Translations under genes and position numbers: made by a program
Part shown: positions 55,152 through 64,000 of the stretch, piece by piece
Layout: every line of letters begins with the position of its first letter
Numbering within the stretch: position 1 is the first letter of the stretch
Assembly (NCBI RefSeq): GCF_016808335.1
Contig: NC_053141.1
Coordinates: forward strand, 23,604,640-23,668,639
Length of the DNA: 64,000 nucleotides
Direction: 5' to 3'
Source of the DNA: Panicum virgatum
Lineage: Eukaryota > Streptophyta > Magnoliopsida > Poales > Poaceae
Notes under the pieces: model-generated
Told to the model about the DNA's origin: nothing
The model's input: the letters and a program-made list of their open reading frames with translations, nothing else
Databases searched by the model: none

Positions 55152-56212
55152 TGTTGGTACTTTGTAACGTCACGAGTAAAATCCGCAAGCGCACGGATAC
55201 CGCTACAACTTTTACCCAAGAGTATTCTAGGGTATCGTATCCACTGGGGAATGTGAGTACACTATCTACGGGTTCAGGCTCATCCAAGGGATTACTAGGG
55301 CTCGAACAGGGCTGTCATCACCTGCCGGTTACCTCTACAAACAGTGGGACTATCAGACAACTGAGTGGTATAGTCTAGCCTAGACACCACGTCTACGCCT
55401 TTCCCTACTAACCTTAGCCCTGGTCAAGACTTGTCTTTTCTATTTGGGGTCTTAAGCTAAGATAAAATGCTACTCTCTAAGCATACACATCAACTTATAT
55501 AAGGCAGATATGATAACCTGCGATCTAAACTCTAATTCTAAATAAAAAAGTCTCGAGCACTTACAACCGAATAAGCATTCGTTGAGGTACAAGTGGAGAA
55601 GAGTGCCGGCAAAATCGGCACTTCCCCCGACTCCTCCTCGCTCTCCTCCTCTTCTTCTACACCTCCTAGACTACCTAAGCATCTAGGACTTTTGTGGTGT
55701 GTTGTGTTCATTCCTTCACCCCCCTTTGTATTTATAGGAGGGAGCCACGGGGTGAGTTGCAGCCGAGCCTCCTCAAACCAACATAAGCAACGAATCAGTA
55801 ACCTCCACGTGGAACCTGAAGGCGGTGGGGCCCACTGGGCCGTCGGCCGACCAGGGTGGTCAGCCGACCACCTGGTGGGCCCACCGACATTCCCCTTTTG
55901 GCCTGTGGGTTATTTCCTGGGCCCACTTGTCATAGGTATGGGAGTTGACTTCTGGTGTGTTGGTTTCTTGCTCTAGTGGGCCCGCTAATCCTTGTTTTGA
56001 CACGTGTCACGTCCTGATTTGCTGGAACATCGTGTCTTGGATCATGCCTCACCATTATGCTGCAAAATTGGCTCAAAATCACCTGCACACATTCTAGAAC
56101 ATCATCTGTGGAATTCGTTAGTAAATAAGTCTATCCTAGCATTTATTCCACATTATGGTTTGATTTTGTGCAGGAGTTGACGGTCAAAATGGGTCGTTAG
56201 TGACCGTCAACA
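55152..56212 (-). mobile_element. Element E: 5' LTR
   Basis: 1061 bp. Perfect 10 bp stem-loop at 56176-56211, TATAAATA at 55729-55736, U5 box CCGCAAGCGCAC at 55183-55194. Relative to the 3' LTR an internal segment of about 180 bp is missing. Confidence 0.88.
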
Positions 56213-56893
56213 ACAACTGCCATAGGAAAAAGAGTTGAATGTAAAACAACTAGTACGTAGGCACTCATAGATAGCCTTCCCATGAAGCCGTCAAAATGCT
56301 CAGTCTGTTCCATGTATTGATTCCAATGGATCAAGGTAGGAACTTGAGACCTAATGATAACACCAGCCTCTGATGCATACTTGGCAACTTGCACCGGTTC
56401 ATGTGGCCTTAGGTTCCCCTCAGCAACAGAGATGGGCATCCTTCTCCCCATAGCTTTGGTCATCTTGTCAAGCAAAACTCCCCTAGTTGCCTTCCTCCGG
56501 CCACCTCTTTGCGGAGGTACTGCAGTGATTTCATTCAAATTCCCATTATTCATCAAATTAAAAAACAACAGCTCTAAAACACTTGATTGAAACACAACAA
56601 CAAAGCTTCAGAGCGAGAACCAGTCTGCCCAGAGTAGGTATTCCGTCCAGTCTCTATTTCGTTGATGCATTAGCACCATCTAGATTGTTCAAGTTCTCAT
56701 GACAGCTAGTGTTGTCCGTAGCTATTGCCAATTCTTCCTGCACAACATTTTCACCTCCACTGCTGTTTTCTGCACTGGGTGAAAACTGTTCAGGCAAAGG
56801 GTGTTGACGTGCTGATGATGACTGCAGTACTCATGTTGAAGCTGCAGGAACGATTGGCCTCTTCCTCTTTGATTGCCTACCTCCTGGCACCAT
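56213..56893 (-). pseudogene. CACTA TnpA-like protein, N-terminal part
   Basis: The best-conserved stretch (56595-56250) contains TRGVLLDKMTKAMGRRMPI, then VQVAKYASEAGVIIRSQVP, the N-terminal signature of plant Ptta/En/Spm transposase proteins. Upstream on the minus strand an ATG at 56893 opens a basic segment ending KRKRPIVPA. That frame has stops and is probably separated from the conserved part by an intron or decay. Element E interrupts it at 56212, and its C-terminus is at 34086-34408. No TNP2-type main transposase is found in the window. Confidence 0.7.
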
Positions 56894-57111
56894 GGCAGCA
56901 CCTCTTATTCTCCTTCCACAGACCTTACTAGGAATCTGTACACTTCAAAAGGGAGAATTGACAAGCATTCGATAAATTAAGCAAGAGGGAAATAGTGCGG
57001 CGTCTAATAAGCATTGCAAACATATTAGCTGATAAGAACCCACTATTGTCAATATCGTTCATTATTCGTACTTGTATCAGATCCGGTGAGGAGGTACTGG
57101 CCGACGAGAGT

Positions 57112-57412
57112 GTAGCAGATCCGGTGCTACGGGATTCGTCGAAGGGGTAGTAGATCCAGTGAGCCTGCCATCGTCGACGTTGTAACAGAGGCGGTACAAC
57201 GGGATTCGTCAAAGGGGTGGCAGATCCGGTGAGCGGGCCGTTGTCGACATTGTAGCAGATCCGGTGGGACGGGATTCGTCGAAGGGGTAGCAGATCCAGT
57301 GCACCGCCCGTCGTCGACGTTGTAGCAGATTCGGTGCGACGAGTGTCGTCGAAGGGGAAGTAGCTCCGATGCGCTCAGTGTCGTCGACGAGGTGGCAGCT
57401 TCGGGCCGGTGG
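57112..57412 (-). repeat. 35 bp minisatellite with 70 bp higher-order period
   Basis: Eight full units and one partial unit of exactly 35 bp starting GTAGCAGATCCGGTG. Units alternate between endings TCGTCGAAGGG and TCGTCGACGTT, so the true period is 70 bp. It is GC- and CpG-rich, just upstream of the TnpA-like gene on its coding strand. 35 is not a multiple of three and no frame is conserved. Confidence 0.9.
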
Positions 57413-57716
57413 GCTTCGGTGGAGATGAGAGGCAAAGAGGTAAGGCGAGAGGTGGACTGGCGGAGAAATGCGCGACTGTTCCAAGTGCTAGAGAAGGGGC
57501 CATGGATATGGAGAGCTAGGGGAGATTCTCACAAATACCCTAGAGAGATGGGGTAGCAGGTGCTGGTGGGCCTTTTGTCTGAGGGGTAGGAGGGACATTT
57601 CGCGCAATTGCTTTCGGCTTCGGTGGCAGAATTGGTTTGTGTTGTGTTAGAGTGTTTCATTTTTTATTAATAAACCCGCAATAAATTTTATTAAATAAAC
57701 TTAAAAAATATATTAT
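57413..57716. other. GC-rich to AT-rich transition, no gene
   Basis: Possible leader or promoter of the TnpA-like gene on the minus strand. I see no clear TATA box or conserved frame. Confidence 0.35.
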
Positions 57717-57718
57717 GC

Positions 57719-57783
57719 ATGGGGATCGAACCTAAGATCTCTTAAAGTAAAATGCTAAGTCATACCACCACACCACTCCTTAC
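57719..57783 (-). repeat. tRNA-like (SINE head) sequence 1
   Basis: On the minus strand an A-box-like GGTGTGGTGGTATG lies about 30 bases before a B-box GGTTCGATCCCC (57732-57721). This is the internal pol III promoter pair of a tRNA, but without a foldable cloverleaf I can defend. Confidence 0.5.
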
Positions 57784-57889
57784 TTTGTGATATAAATATC
57801 AATTTTTCACCTTTTTAAGCAAATACACGTAGATGTAGAATTGAGCCACATAGAAACATCAAGAACATGAATGAACACAAGGTTTTGTC

Positions 57890-58725
57890 TTTTTAATCAG
57901 TAGTCAAAACTTGTAACTAGTTTTTCTCCCTCGGACTAACTCCGAATTTGATGGTTTTTTTCCTAAAATTTTCTAAAATCATGCTCTATCAATTTATGGC
58001 ATTGACTTTGGTCATATCTTCATGTGACAAAATTTGAACAATTCAAATTTTGAATTTCAAACAATGACAACTAAAACCAAGATTTTTGAACCCTAAATGA
58101 TGTCAAATGAATAAGTCATGAATACCAAAGTTTCATAACTCATCAAGATGGACAAACTTTATTTAGGTCATTTTGTCATTTTCGAAAATGGTAATACTAT
58201 GTAGTACAAATATTACTAGTCTCTAACATAGTTTCTAGAACTATGTGAGGGATTTGTGAAATTTGTACTATATGTTATAACCACTTTGTCAAATGGAAAA
58301 ATGATCTATATAAAGTTTGCAGGTCTTGATGAGTTATGAATATTTGATATTTATGACTTTTTCATTTAACATCATTTGGTGTTCCAAAAACTTGATGCTA
58401 GATGCCATTTTTTGAAATTCAAAATTTGGATTGTTCAAACTTTTTCAAATGGAGTAATGACCTAAATAAGGTTTGTAGATCTTGATGAGTTATATAACTT
58501 TGTTATTGACGACTTTTTCATTTGACATCGTTTAGGGTTCAAAAATCTTGCTCTTAGATGTTTTTTTTTAAATTCAAAATTTTGAGTTATTCAAATTTTG
58601 CCACATCTAATGATTCACAACCTAAAATGATAGAGCATGTTTTTAGAATAATTCAGCAAAAAATATCATCGAATTTGGAGTTAGTATGAGGGAGAAAGAC
58701 TAGTTATAAGTTTTAATTAGAGATT
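57890..58725. repeat. Large imperfect foldback, arms about 300-400 bp
   Basis: The left arm (57890-58185) returns in reverse on the right (about 58290-58725). For example the block ACTAGTTTTTCTCCCTC at 57918 pairs with GAGGGAGAAAGACTAGT near 58690, and TCATCAAGATGGACAAACTT at 58141 pairs with sequence near 58312. A third partial copy is at 58796-58870 and another at 59405-59500. No ORF. Confidence 0.75.
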
Positions 58726-58925
58726 AAAAAGAAAAATCACCTGTTCATCAAGAACAAGTGACGAACAAGAATAATTTCTCTTTTTCTCTTTTTTAATGTC
58801 TAATTAAAACTTGTAACTAGTTTTTCTCCCTCATACTAACTCCAAATTCATGACTTTTTCGTTTGACATCATTCAGTATATTACATATAAAAAATATATT
58901 AATTGACAAAAAGTGAAGAGAACTT

Positions 58926-58988
58926 GGGATTCGAACCTGAACCTGGGCCTCAGGCTCCCAGAAGCGCACGCCAAACCACTGGACTACT
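58926..58988 (-). repeat. tRNA-like (SINE head) sequence 2
   Basis: Minus strand: A-box TAGTCCAGTGGTTTGG (58986-58971) and perfect B-box GGTTCGAATCC (58937-58927). The best of the three tRNA-like segments. Confidence 0.6.
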
Positions 58989-59229
58989 CGTAGCTTGTGC
59001 TCTGGCGTTAAATCTATTATACAAATATGCGTATAATAGAATACAATTGAATATTTCATCTATCTCTAGGAAAAAACAAAGTCTGCTCCCTCAATTCCCT
59101 CAGATATGGGCACCGCTCCCTCACTTTCCCTTGCACGAGGAGGAGCATGGCGAGGCGGAGCCACGCGCGGGCCTCGGCGAGCGGGTGGAGCGCGGCGGTG
59201 TAAAAAACAAAGTCCACAAAGGTTGACGA

Positions 59230-59292
59230 GAGGACTCCAACCAAAGACCTAACGCATCGAGAAAACTTCCATTACCACTGCACCACTAGACA
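59230..59292 (-). repeat. tRNA-like (SINE head) sequence 3
   Basis: Minus strand: TCTAGTGGTGCAGTGGTAA (59290-59272) and a degenerate B-box GGTTGGAGTCC (59242-59232). Confidence 0.45.
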
Positions 59293-59299
59293 ATTTGCT

Positions 59300-60470
59300 G
59301 TTGTTGACAGTATTAAATTTACTTAAACAAAGTCCATGTTACTTAAACAAAAGTCCACGTGAACTGAGATGAAGAACAATATATGTGTGATTCATTTTCT
59401 CTTTTTAATCCAGAATTAAAATTTGTAGTTGGTATTTATACCTCATAACAACTCCAAATCTGATGCTTTTTTTTCTGAATTTTTCTAAAATCATGATCTT
59501 TCATTTAATGCCATTTGTTTTATGTCAATTGCTATTTACTGGATAATTTTCATATGGCTTATTTTTACACCTAAGTAGACAATAGAAAAAACATATTTTT
59601 TATAACAATTGATAATGTAACTTCACATTCTCTAATGTTATGGTAAATCTAAGGTTGCGTCTAAATTTGAAGTTCATACAAGTTCAAAAAAGTTATATGG
59701 TACTTAAATCTCAAAGTTTGAGTTGAGTTCTAAAAAACAATATTAGAGATGTATCCATCTGCGAACAATGTATTGTCCCATTTTAGTGAAATCATGTAAA
59801 TTTTTTATGGATAGAATATGGATCAAACATATATTGTCACATCAATTTTTAGAACTTTTCAACCAACTTTACATATTATTGCAATTATTGTGTTATAACT
59901 TGGAGATAGAAGTTTGAATTGTCCTTGGAAGATAATTAAAATTTTCATCTATATCCAATACATGGGCTAGACTTGAACATATGAAACTAAATATAATTGT
60001 TTTCTATAATTTTTTGAATTGTTTTAGAGGTATATAGTTCAACTTGGAATGACTTTCGAAAAGCACATAGAAATTCATTTAATTGACAAAATATACCAAA
60101 TCTGTTCAAAAAATCTTGAAACTCCTACATGTCAACTTAAATGTTGTCTACTATATGTAAAAAATAAGTTGGTGTATACAAGATAATTATTTTTATATAT
60201 TACTTCACAAAAGTGTAATAAAATCAAAAAAAAAGAAAAATATTATGCAAACATGGCCCATTTCAGCCCAAATGGCCCAACTGTTTCTAACCGTCCATCT
60301 CCGATGGAAAAATCTAACGCACTACGGTATCATCGCGCGACTGCTCAGCCCAACAGGCCGCCGGTCTTTTTCCCGGGCATACCGGGTCATGGTCTGTTGC
60401 GCATGATGTCCACACCCCTACTTCCCTTACGTCATCCCCCTCCCTCCCCTTGCATGCTTTTTATTGAATG
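59300..60470. other. AT-rich repeat-derived DNA, no gene
   Basis: Contains a diverged piece of the foldback family (59405-59500) and, at 60250-60420, a more GC-rich stretch. No supported coding frame. Confidence 0.45.
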
Positions 60471-60475
60471 ATGCT

Positions 60476-61245
60476 TGTACGTAAAATATTTTATCTTCTC
60501 CATATTACATCTGTTTCAAGAACCGATTACACTATTATGTTCTACGCGACGAGACGAACAAAACTAGACCCCACTGTATATATTTTGACGATGTTTGTAA
60601 ATTAATAGCAACTTATATGACAGTTTGCTCTCTTTCGGTAACAACTTATGTGTATATCGGCTTACTGTGGTAACAACTTATGATCATAACAATTTTTTGT
60701 TTTGTATCAACTTCTATGTATCACTGTATGATAGATTTTGTTTGTAGTAATTTATATCTTATATGTGTGGCAAATCATTTGTATCATAAATTTTGTTTTC
60801 GAACAACTTTTGTTTAAATGTGTGACAACTTTTATTTTGACGAAAATTGTACATAAACTATGTGTACAACAACTTACTCCTTTTTTAACTACTTAGTGCA
60901 TGACATCTTGTGTTTGTGACAACTTATGTATATGACAGATTTTATTTTTGTGACAACTTATGCATGCTTATAACAGATTATGCTTTTGTGGCAACTTTAT
61001 TTTTATGAAACCTTATAAATAATTTTTGTGGCAACCTCTTATATGTGTGGCAACTTATATATGTATATTGTAGCAACTCTTTCAATAATATCAAACTCAA
61101 ATTTATATATAAGTTGCTACAAGTGCAAAACATATTCAAAATATATGCAAGTGCGATTTAGTTTTATTCGCCTCATCTCGTAAAACACAACGGTAAAGTC
61201 GGTATTCGAAACGGAGTTCATAAGGAGAAGATAAAATATTTTTTG
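60476..61245. mobile_element. TIR-bounded element with CAACTTAT array
   Basis: About 90 bp inverted repeats at 60480-60570 and 61150-61240, for example AAATATTTTATCTTCTCC at 60486 against its complement near 61225. Between them, roughly 15 variants of GTGACAACTTATG are spread over 500 bp. No transposase. Probably a MITE-like or non-autonomous DNA transposon of uncertain superfamily. Confidence 0.6.
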
Positions 61246-61444
61246 TGAACAAAATATATGTCAGCCCCATGATCATATTATACGTGGGTGAGAGAGAGAG
61301 AGTAGAGGTGTGCAAGGTGGAGAAAATTGTGGCAGACCCATACGAATAGGAGCAGAGGGAAGAGGTCGCGCGCTCCACGTCTAGCGCGACAGGTCGCGCG
61401 TTAACAGGGTCCCCGATCCAATGGCTCCAATCGCTCTCCAATGG

Positions 61445-61452
61445 TATAAAAC
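61445..61452 (+). promoter_or_regulatory. Candidate TATA box of the gene-like segment
   Basis: TATAAAAC about 35 bases before a CT-rich putative start region (CCTTCCTCTCCACACTC) and directly before a sharp rise in GC content. Confidence 0.45.
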
Positions 61453-61474
61453 AGCAGAACCTTAACCCTTCCTC

Positions 61475-62925
61475 TCCACACTCAGATCCCCTCCCTCCAG
61501 CTGTCGCCGTCCTTCCTCGCCGCCCCTCCCTCCCCGCGCGCTGGCCACTCCGCTCCCCAGCTCTCCGTGCACGGGAGCCGGAGACCCAGGGCTGCAAGTG
61601 GGCCACCGTGGCCGCATCTCGCCTGCTCCCCGAGCGTGTGCTCCATGCCGTGGTAGGCACTGCCGCAGGCCCAACCGCCCTGTGCACAGCTCGCTGTAGA
61701 GGAGGGCGCTGCCGCAGGAGGCGCCGGTCCTCAGCACCGCGCCAGTCCTCATCTGGGGAGGATGCGCCATGCGTGGGCCGTGGCATGCGCGGCACGGCAG
61801 CGGCGCTCCCAATCCCATCGGATCCAGTGATGGCAGCCCCAACATCGATGGGAGCATGAGCTGAGGTCGCTGCGTGACACCCAGCGACAGGGATGCGTCA
61901 AGACCTCCACCGCACTCTCCTCCTTCGGATGCGAGGTCCTTCCCTGTCTCGCACCTGCCTCCCTCCCCCGCTCAATTCCATTTTTGTTGCCCCCTTTTTT
62001 TTCAACTGCTATACATCTAATTTGAATGGTTGCCTAAATATTTTGGGTGCCGAGGCACCACTCCATGGATTGGTTCAAGGGTTCAGGTCTGTGCGGGTGG
62101 GCTCCAAATTTCTTGTAATCAATAGCTAAGTCTGTTTTTTGTCCTTTATTTGTTCATGCTTGATCTGATAGGCCTTGTCCTGTTCGTGCTTGATCTGTTA
62201 GTGTAGGTCTTGATCTCTTAGTCGAATGTCCAGGGTGCTCGATCTGTTAGTGTTAAGTGTAATAACATGTAGCAAGCTGCCTTTGATTTAGTTCAACAGC
62301 TAGCGCAGCAGTAAGCAGCAAGGTAAACAACTTATTTTCAGCTCTACTTGCTTGTCGTTCTTTTGGTCGATGGCAGCAGTAGCAAACAAATAAAGTGATG
62401 TTCTAGTATATGCTCATGTTCGTATAGCTATAGCTGCTGTTCACTTAGCTTCCTCCCTGCTTGTGTCTCTTTTGGTGCTAATCCTTATGTAACACATGCT
62501 AATTAACTAAAGAAACTATAAATCTGATATATGATTTTTTTTCAAATATTAAATATTGACTTTTTAAATATAACAGATATCTGATAGCTCTTTATTACCA
62601 GCCAAAGCTTTTTCATAGATGCAGAGCCTGCTGATGGGTGCAAGCTTCTTTGTCGGTGCCTTCTCTAGCTTCTAGGAATAGGAAGTTATTCATCTCACTA
62701 CTCATTGCTGTTGTGCTCACCTCTGACTCTGATCTTTCTTTACTTTTGGTGTGCATGTTCTGTTGCTGGTGGAACCAAATTTACTTTGAAAAGATATGTA
62801 TGTCTGTAACTACCATCTTTCTTTTGACCGCCAATCTTTTTGATTCTCTGCAATTCTCAAAAGTTAACTACGCATTGACATTAATTTCTGCAGGTGATTT
62901 AAAGGGTTAAAGAACTGGCAGTTAG
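61475..62925 (+). other. Gene-like segment: GC-rich start, AT-rich intron-like DNA
   Basis: GC-rich block 61480-61980 followed by AT-rich sequence with repeated CTTGATCTGTTAGT, as in many grass 5' introns, and a possible acceptor TTTCTGCAG at 62886-62894. The frame 61608-61859 (+) is alanine/arginine-rich and overlaps a longer minus frame. Neither has a domain I recognise. It could be a captured host promoter/leader, a transposon gene start or chance. Confidence 0.3.
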
Positions 62926-63504
62926 AATAGAAGAGAAGCCTCGCAGAGAAGAAATCATTGCTAGTCAAATGTGCTGCCACAACACTCTCATCAAAATTGA
63001 TAGTTGGTGAAAAAGAATTATTTGCTTCCTTGGTTGCTGCTGCTGGTTCATACTCTTGATGAAACCTATCTTTTATTGTTTATGGTCCATTTTGTTGTCT
63101 TTGGACCTGTAATGTTAGACTGCTAGTTCTGATACATGAAAAAAATTGTATGTGATTCATTATTCTGGTCTCATGATGCTGGGATGCAAACATTATTTGT
63201 ATGTTGTTATATTTGGGCTGTAATTGCTTATTGTGACTTCTGGGCTGGAACTTTTGTTTTGATAAATGGGCTGTGTATAGAGCAAAAATTTACACTGAAT
63301 GGTTGAATCTTGTTTGATGGATGATAAATGCATAATTATTATTGATCCTGTATTATATTGTTTTAAATTATTGGTGGTACAAATAAATGAGCGTGGCAAA
63401 ATAGACACATGGCAATAGCTACAAAAATATGGAAGCAACACCATTTGTGGCAAAAGAGAATTCATCCTATCACAACCCAGTTTTTTTGGTGTCACAAAGG
63501 GCCG
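62926..63504. other. AT-rich DNA, no gene
   Basis: No conserved frame. From about 63394 TGGCAA motifs begin to appear and lead into the 42 bp array. Confidence 0.4.
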
Positions 63505-63775
63505 TGGCAATAGGAAGATCCATATGTAGCAACCGACTATTATGGTGGTAATAGAATGTCCAAGCTATAACAACCAAACTTATTGCATGGCAATCGAGTT
63601 GTCCACTTCTAGCACCCAAACGAATCTGGTGGCAATAGAGGACACCACCTATAACACCGAAATCAACTTCATGGTAATAGAGAGAACCACATATAGCACC
63701 CAAAACACTTTAGTAGCAATAGAGGTGCTTCCCCCTATAGCAACCACAACTAGAGTGTAGCAATACAATACTTTG
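63505..63775. repeat. 42 bp degenerate tandem repeat (TGGCAATAGA units)
   Basis: TGGCAATAG or variants start at 63505, 63546, 63588, 63629, 63672, 63714 and 63758, spacing 41-44. Each unit has a second half with a TAGCACC/TAGCAACC-type core. The regular period and position near a possible element end suggest a transposon subterminal repeat. Confidence 0.75.
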
Positions 63776-64000
63776 CAATGCAAGATTTTACAAATTGCAA
63801 TGCATTGGGTACGATGCAATTGCACCTATGGCAACAGCAGATGCGTCGCAATATGATAATTTGCAACCAACACGAGCGAGCCCGTAGATGCTAGTTGCAA
63901 TGCCTCATTGTGTTGTAATAGAAAAACTAATGCAACATAAAAAAGACATGCGTCGCTACAGGCTAATGCAGCGAGACATAAAGCTGTGTTTTCTTACGAC
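63776..64000. other. Possible terminal region of a second CACTA-like element
   Basis: Minus strand from 64000 reads GTCGTAAGAAAACACAGC, resembling sequence that follows CACTA in some grass elements (AAGAAAACAC), preceded inside by GCAATGCA-type short repeats. The terminus itself would lie just outside the window. Confidence 0.3.

Larger units (their letters stand above)
34409..56212 (-). mobile_element. Element E: Athila-like element in reverse, body replaced by D
   Basis: The 3' LTR is at 34409-35633 and the 5' LTR at 55152-56212. Its own internal DNA is only 35634-36858, about 38090-38692 and 54889-55151. It keeps a PPT, the CAAAGAA hairpins, the end of a coiled-coil ORF, 51 codons of gag and a PBS. 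Everything from gag to the last ORF is missing and D sits there. Flanks AGCAC (34404-34408) and ACAAC (56213-56217) do not match as a TSD, and D also lacks one, so deletion or recombination accompanied these events. Confidence 0.75.

Noticed and set aside
57127..57484. Minus-strand ORFs of 91-102 codons with repeating peptides
   Set aside because: They are translations of the 35 bp minisatellite. The unit is not a multiple of three, so peptides change frame every unit.
58926..58988. A functional tRNA gene
   Set aside because: A- and B-boxes are present, but I could not pair the acceptor and anticodon stems by eye. A SINE head or tRNA relic is more likely.
61136..61857. Minus-strand frame of 219 codons
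   Set aside because: It runs from GC-rich DNA into the AT-rich inverted repeat of the TIR element with no domain. A host gene cannot be supported.
33036..64000. One CACTA element spanning to the right window edge
   Set aside because: The left terminus CACTAGTGGAAAATG has no matching complement in 56900-64000, and the sequence at 64000 differs after the first bases, so a single element is not shown.

Overview
This window looks like intergenic heterochromatin of a large grass genome, probably a panicoid, although the species cannot be fixed from sequence alone. The evidence is plant LTR retrotransposons of Athila-like Ty3/gypsy and Sirevirus-like Ty1/copia type, a CACTA transposon, a hAT element, plant TATA boxes and a very high density of nested insertions. 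I see no intact host protein gene, no rRNA or functional tRNA gene, and no CRISPR or prokaryotic feature. Most open frames are retroelement genes in decay or chance frames inside GC-rich LTRs.

Left part (1-30388). The 3' end of an LTR element (A, 1-1265) is interrupted by element B (1266-10852). B is a gag-protease-only Athila-like element with an extra downstream ORF and a truncated 3' LTR. The 3' half of element F follows (internal 11641-13129, 3' LTR 28429-29688). A 3.4 kb solo LTR (C, 13135-28424, TSD GTGTT) sits at the exact boundary between F's polypurine tract and its LTR. C is itself split by a complete Sirevirus (13538-25400, TSD CCTGC) with gag, pol, an env-position ORF, multiple polypurine tracts and palindrome-rich LTRs. 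A partial reverse LTR (G) ends this part.

Middle part (30389-56893). The 3' LTR of reverse element H (30610-32008) leads into H internal DNA. A CACTA transposon begins in that DNA at about 33036, and a 609 bp hAT element (32422-33030) straddles its edge. The CACTA TnpA-like gene on the minus strand is split in two (34086-34408 and 56213-56893) by element E (34409-56212, minus). E contains solo LTR I (TSD GGGCT) and the large Athila-like element D (38693-54888, plus). D carries gag, protease, RT, RNase H, integrase and a coiled-coil ORF. D contains element K (minus) in its 5' LTR and a 3.6 kb reverse solo LTR (J, same family as C) inside pol. From outside inwards the nest is H > CACTA > E > D > K and J.

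Right part (56894-64000). This part has a 35 bp minisatellite, a large foldback, three tRNA-like pol III heads, a TIR-bounded element with a CAACTTAT array, a GC-rich gene-like segment with a TATA box, and a 42 bp repeat array near a possible second transposon end at the window edge.

The most striking patterns are RNA-like structures that keep base pairing while their sequences change. These are tandem hairpins with an invariant CAAAGAA loop upstream of the 3' LTR in D, E and F, a stem-loop at the very start of every LTR of the D/E/F/G/H/I/A group, and a pre-polypurine-tract hairpin. Each retroelement family also carries its own short GC palindrome, both in the LTR upstream of the TATA box and again inside the element. 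Nonsense codons are strongly biased to TAG and fit C-to-T decay.
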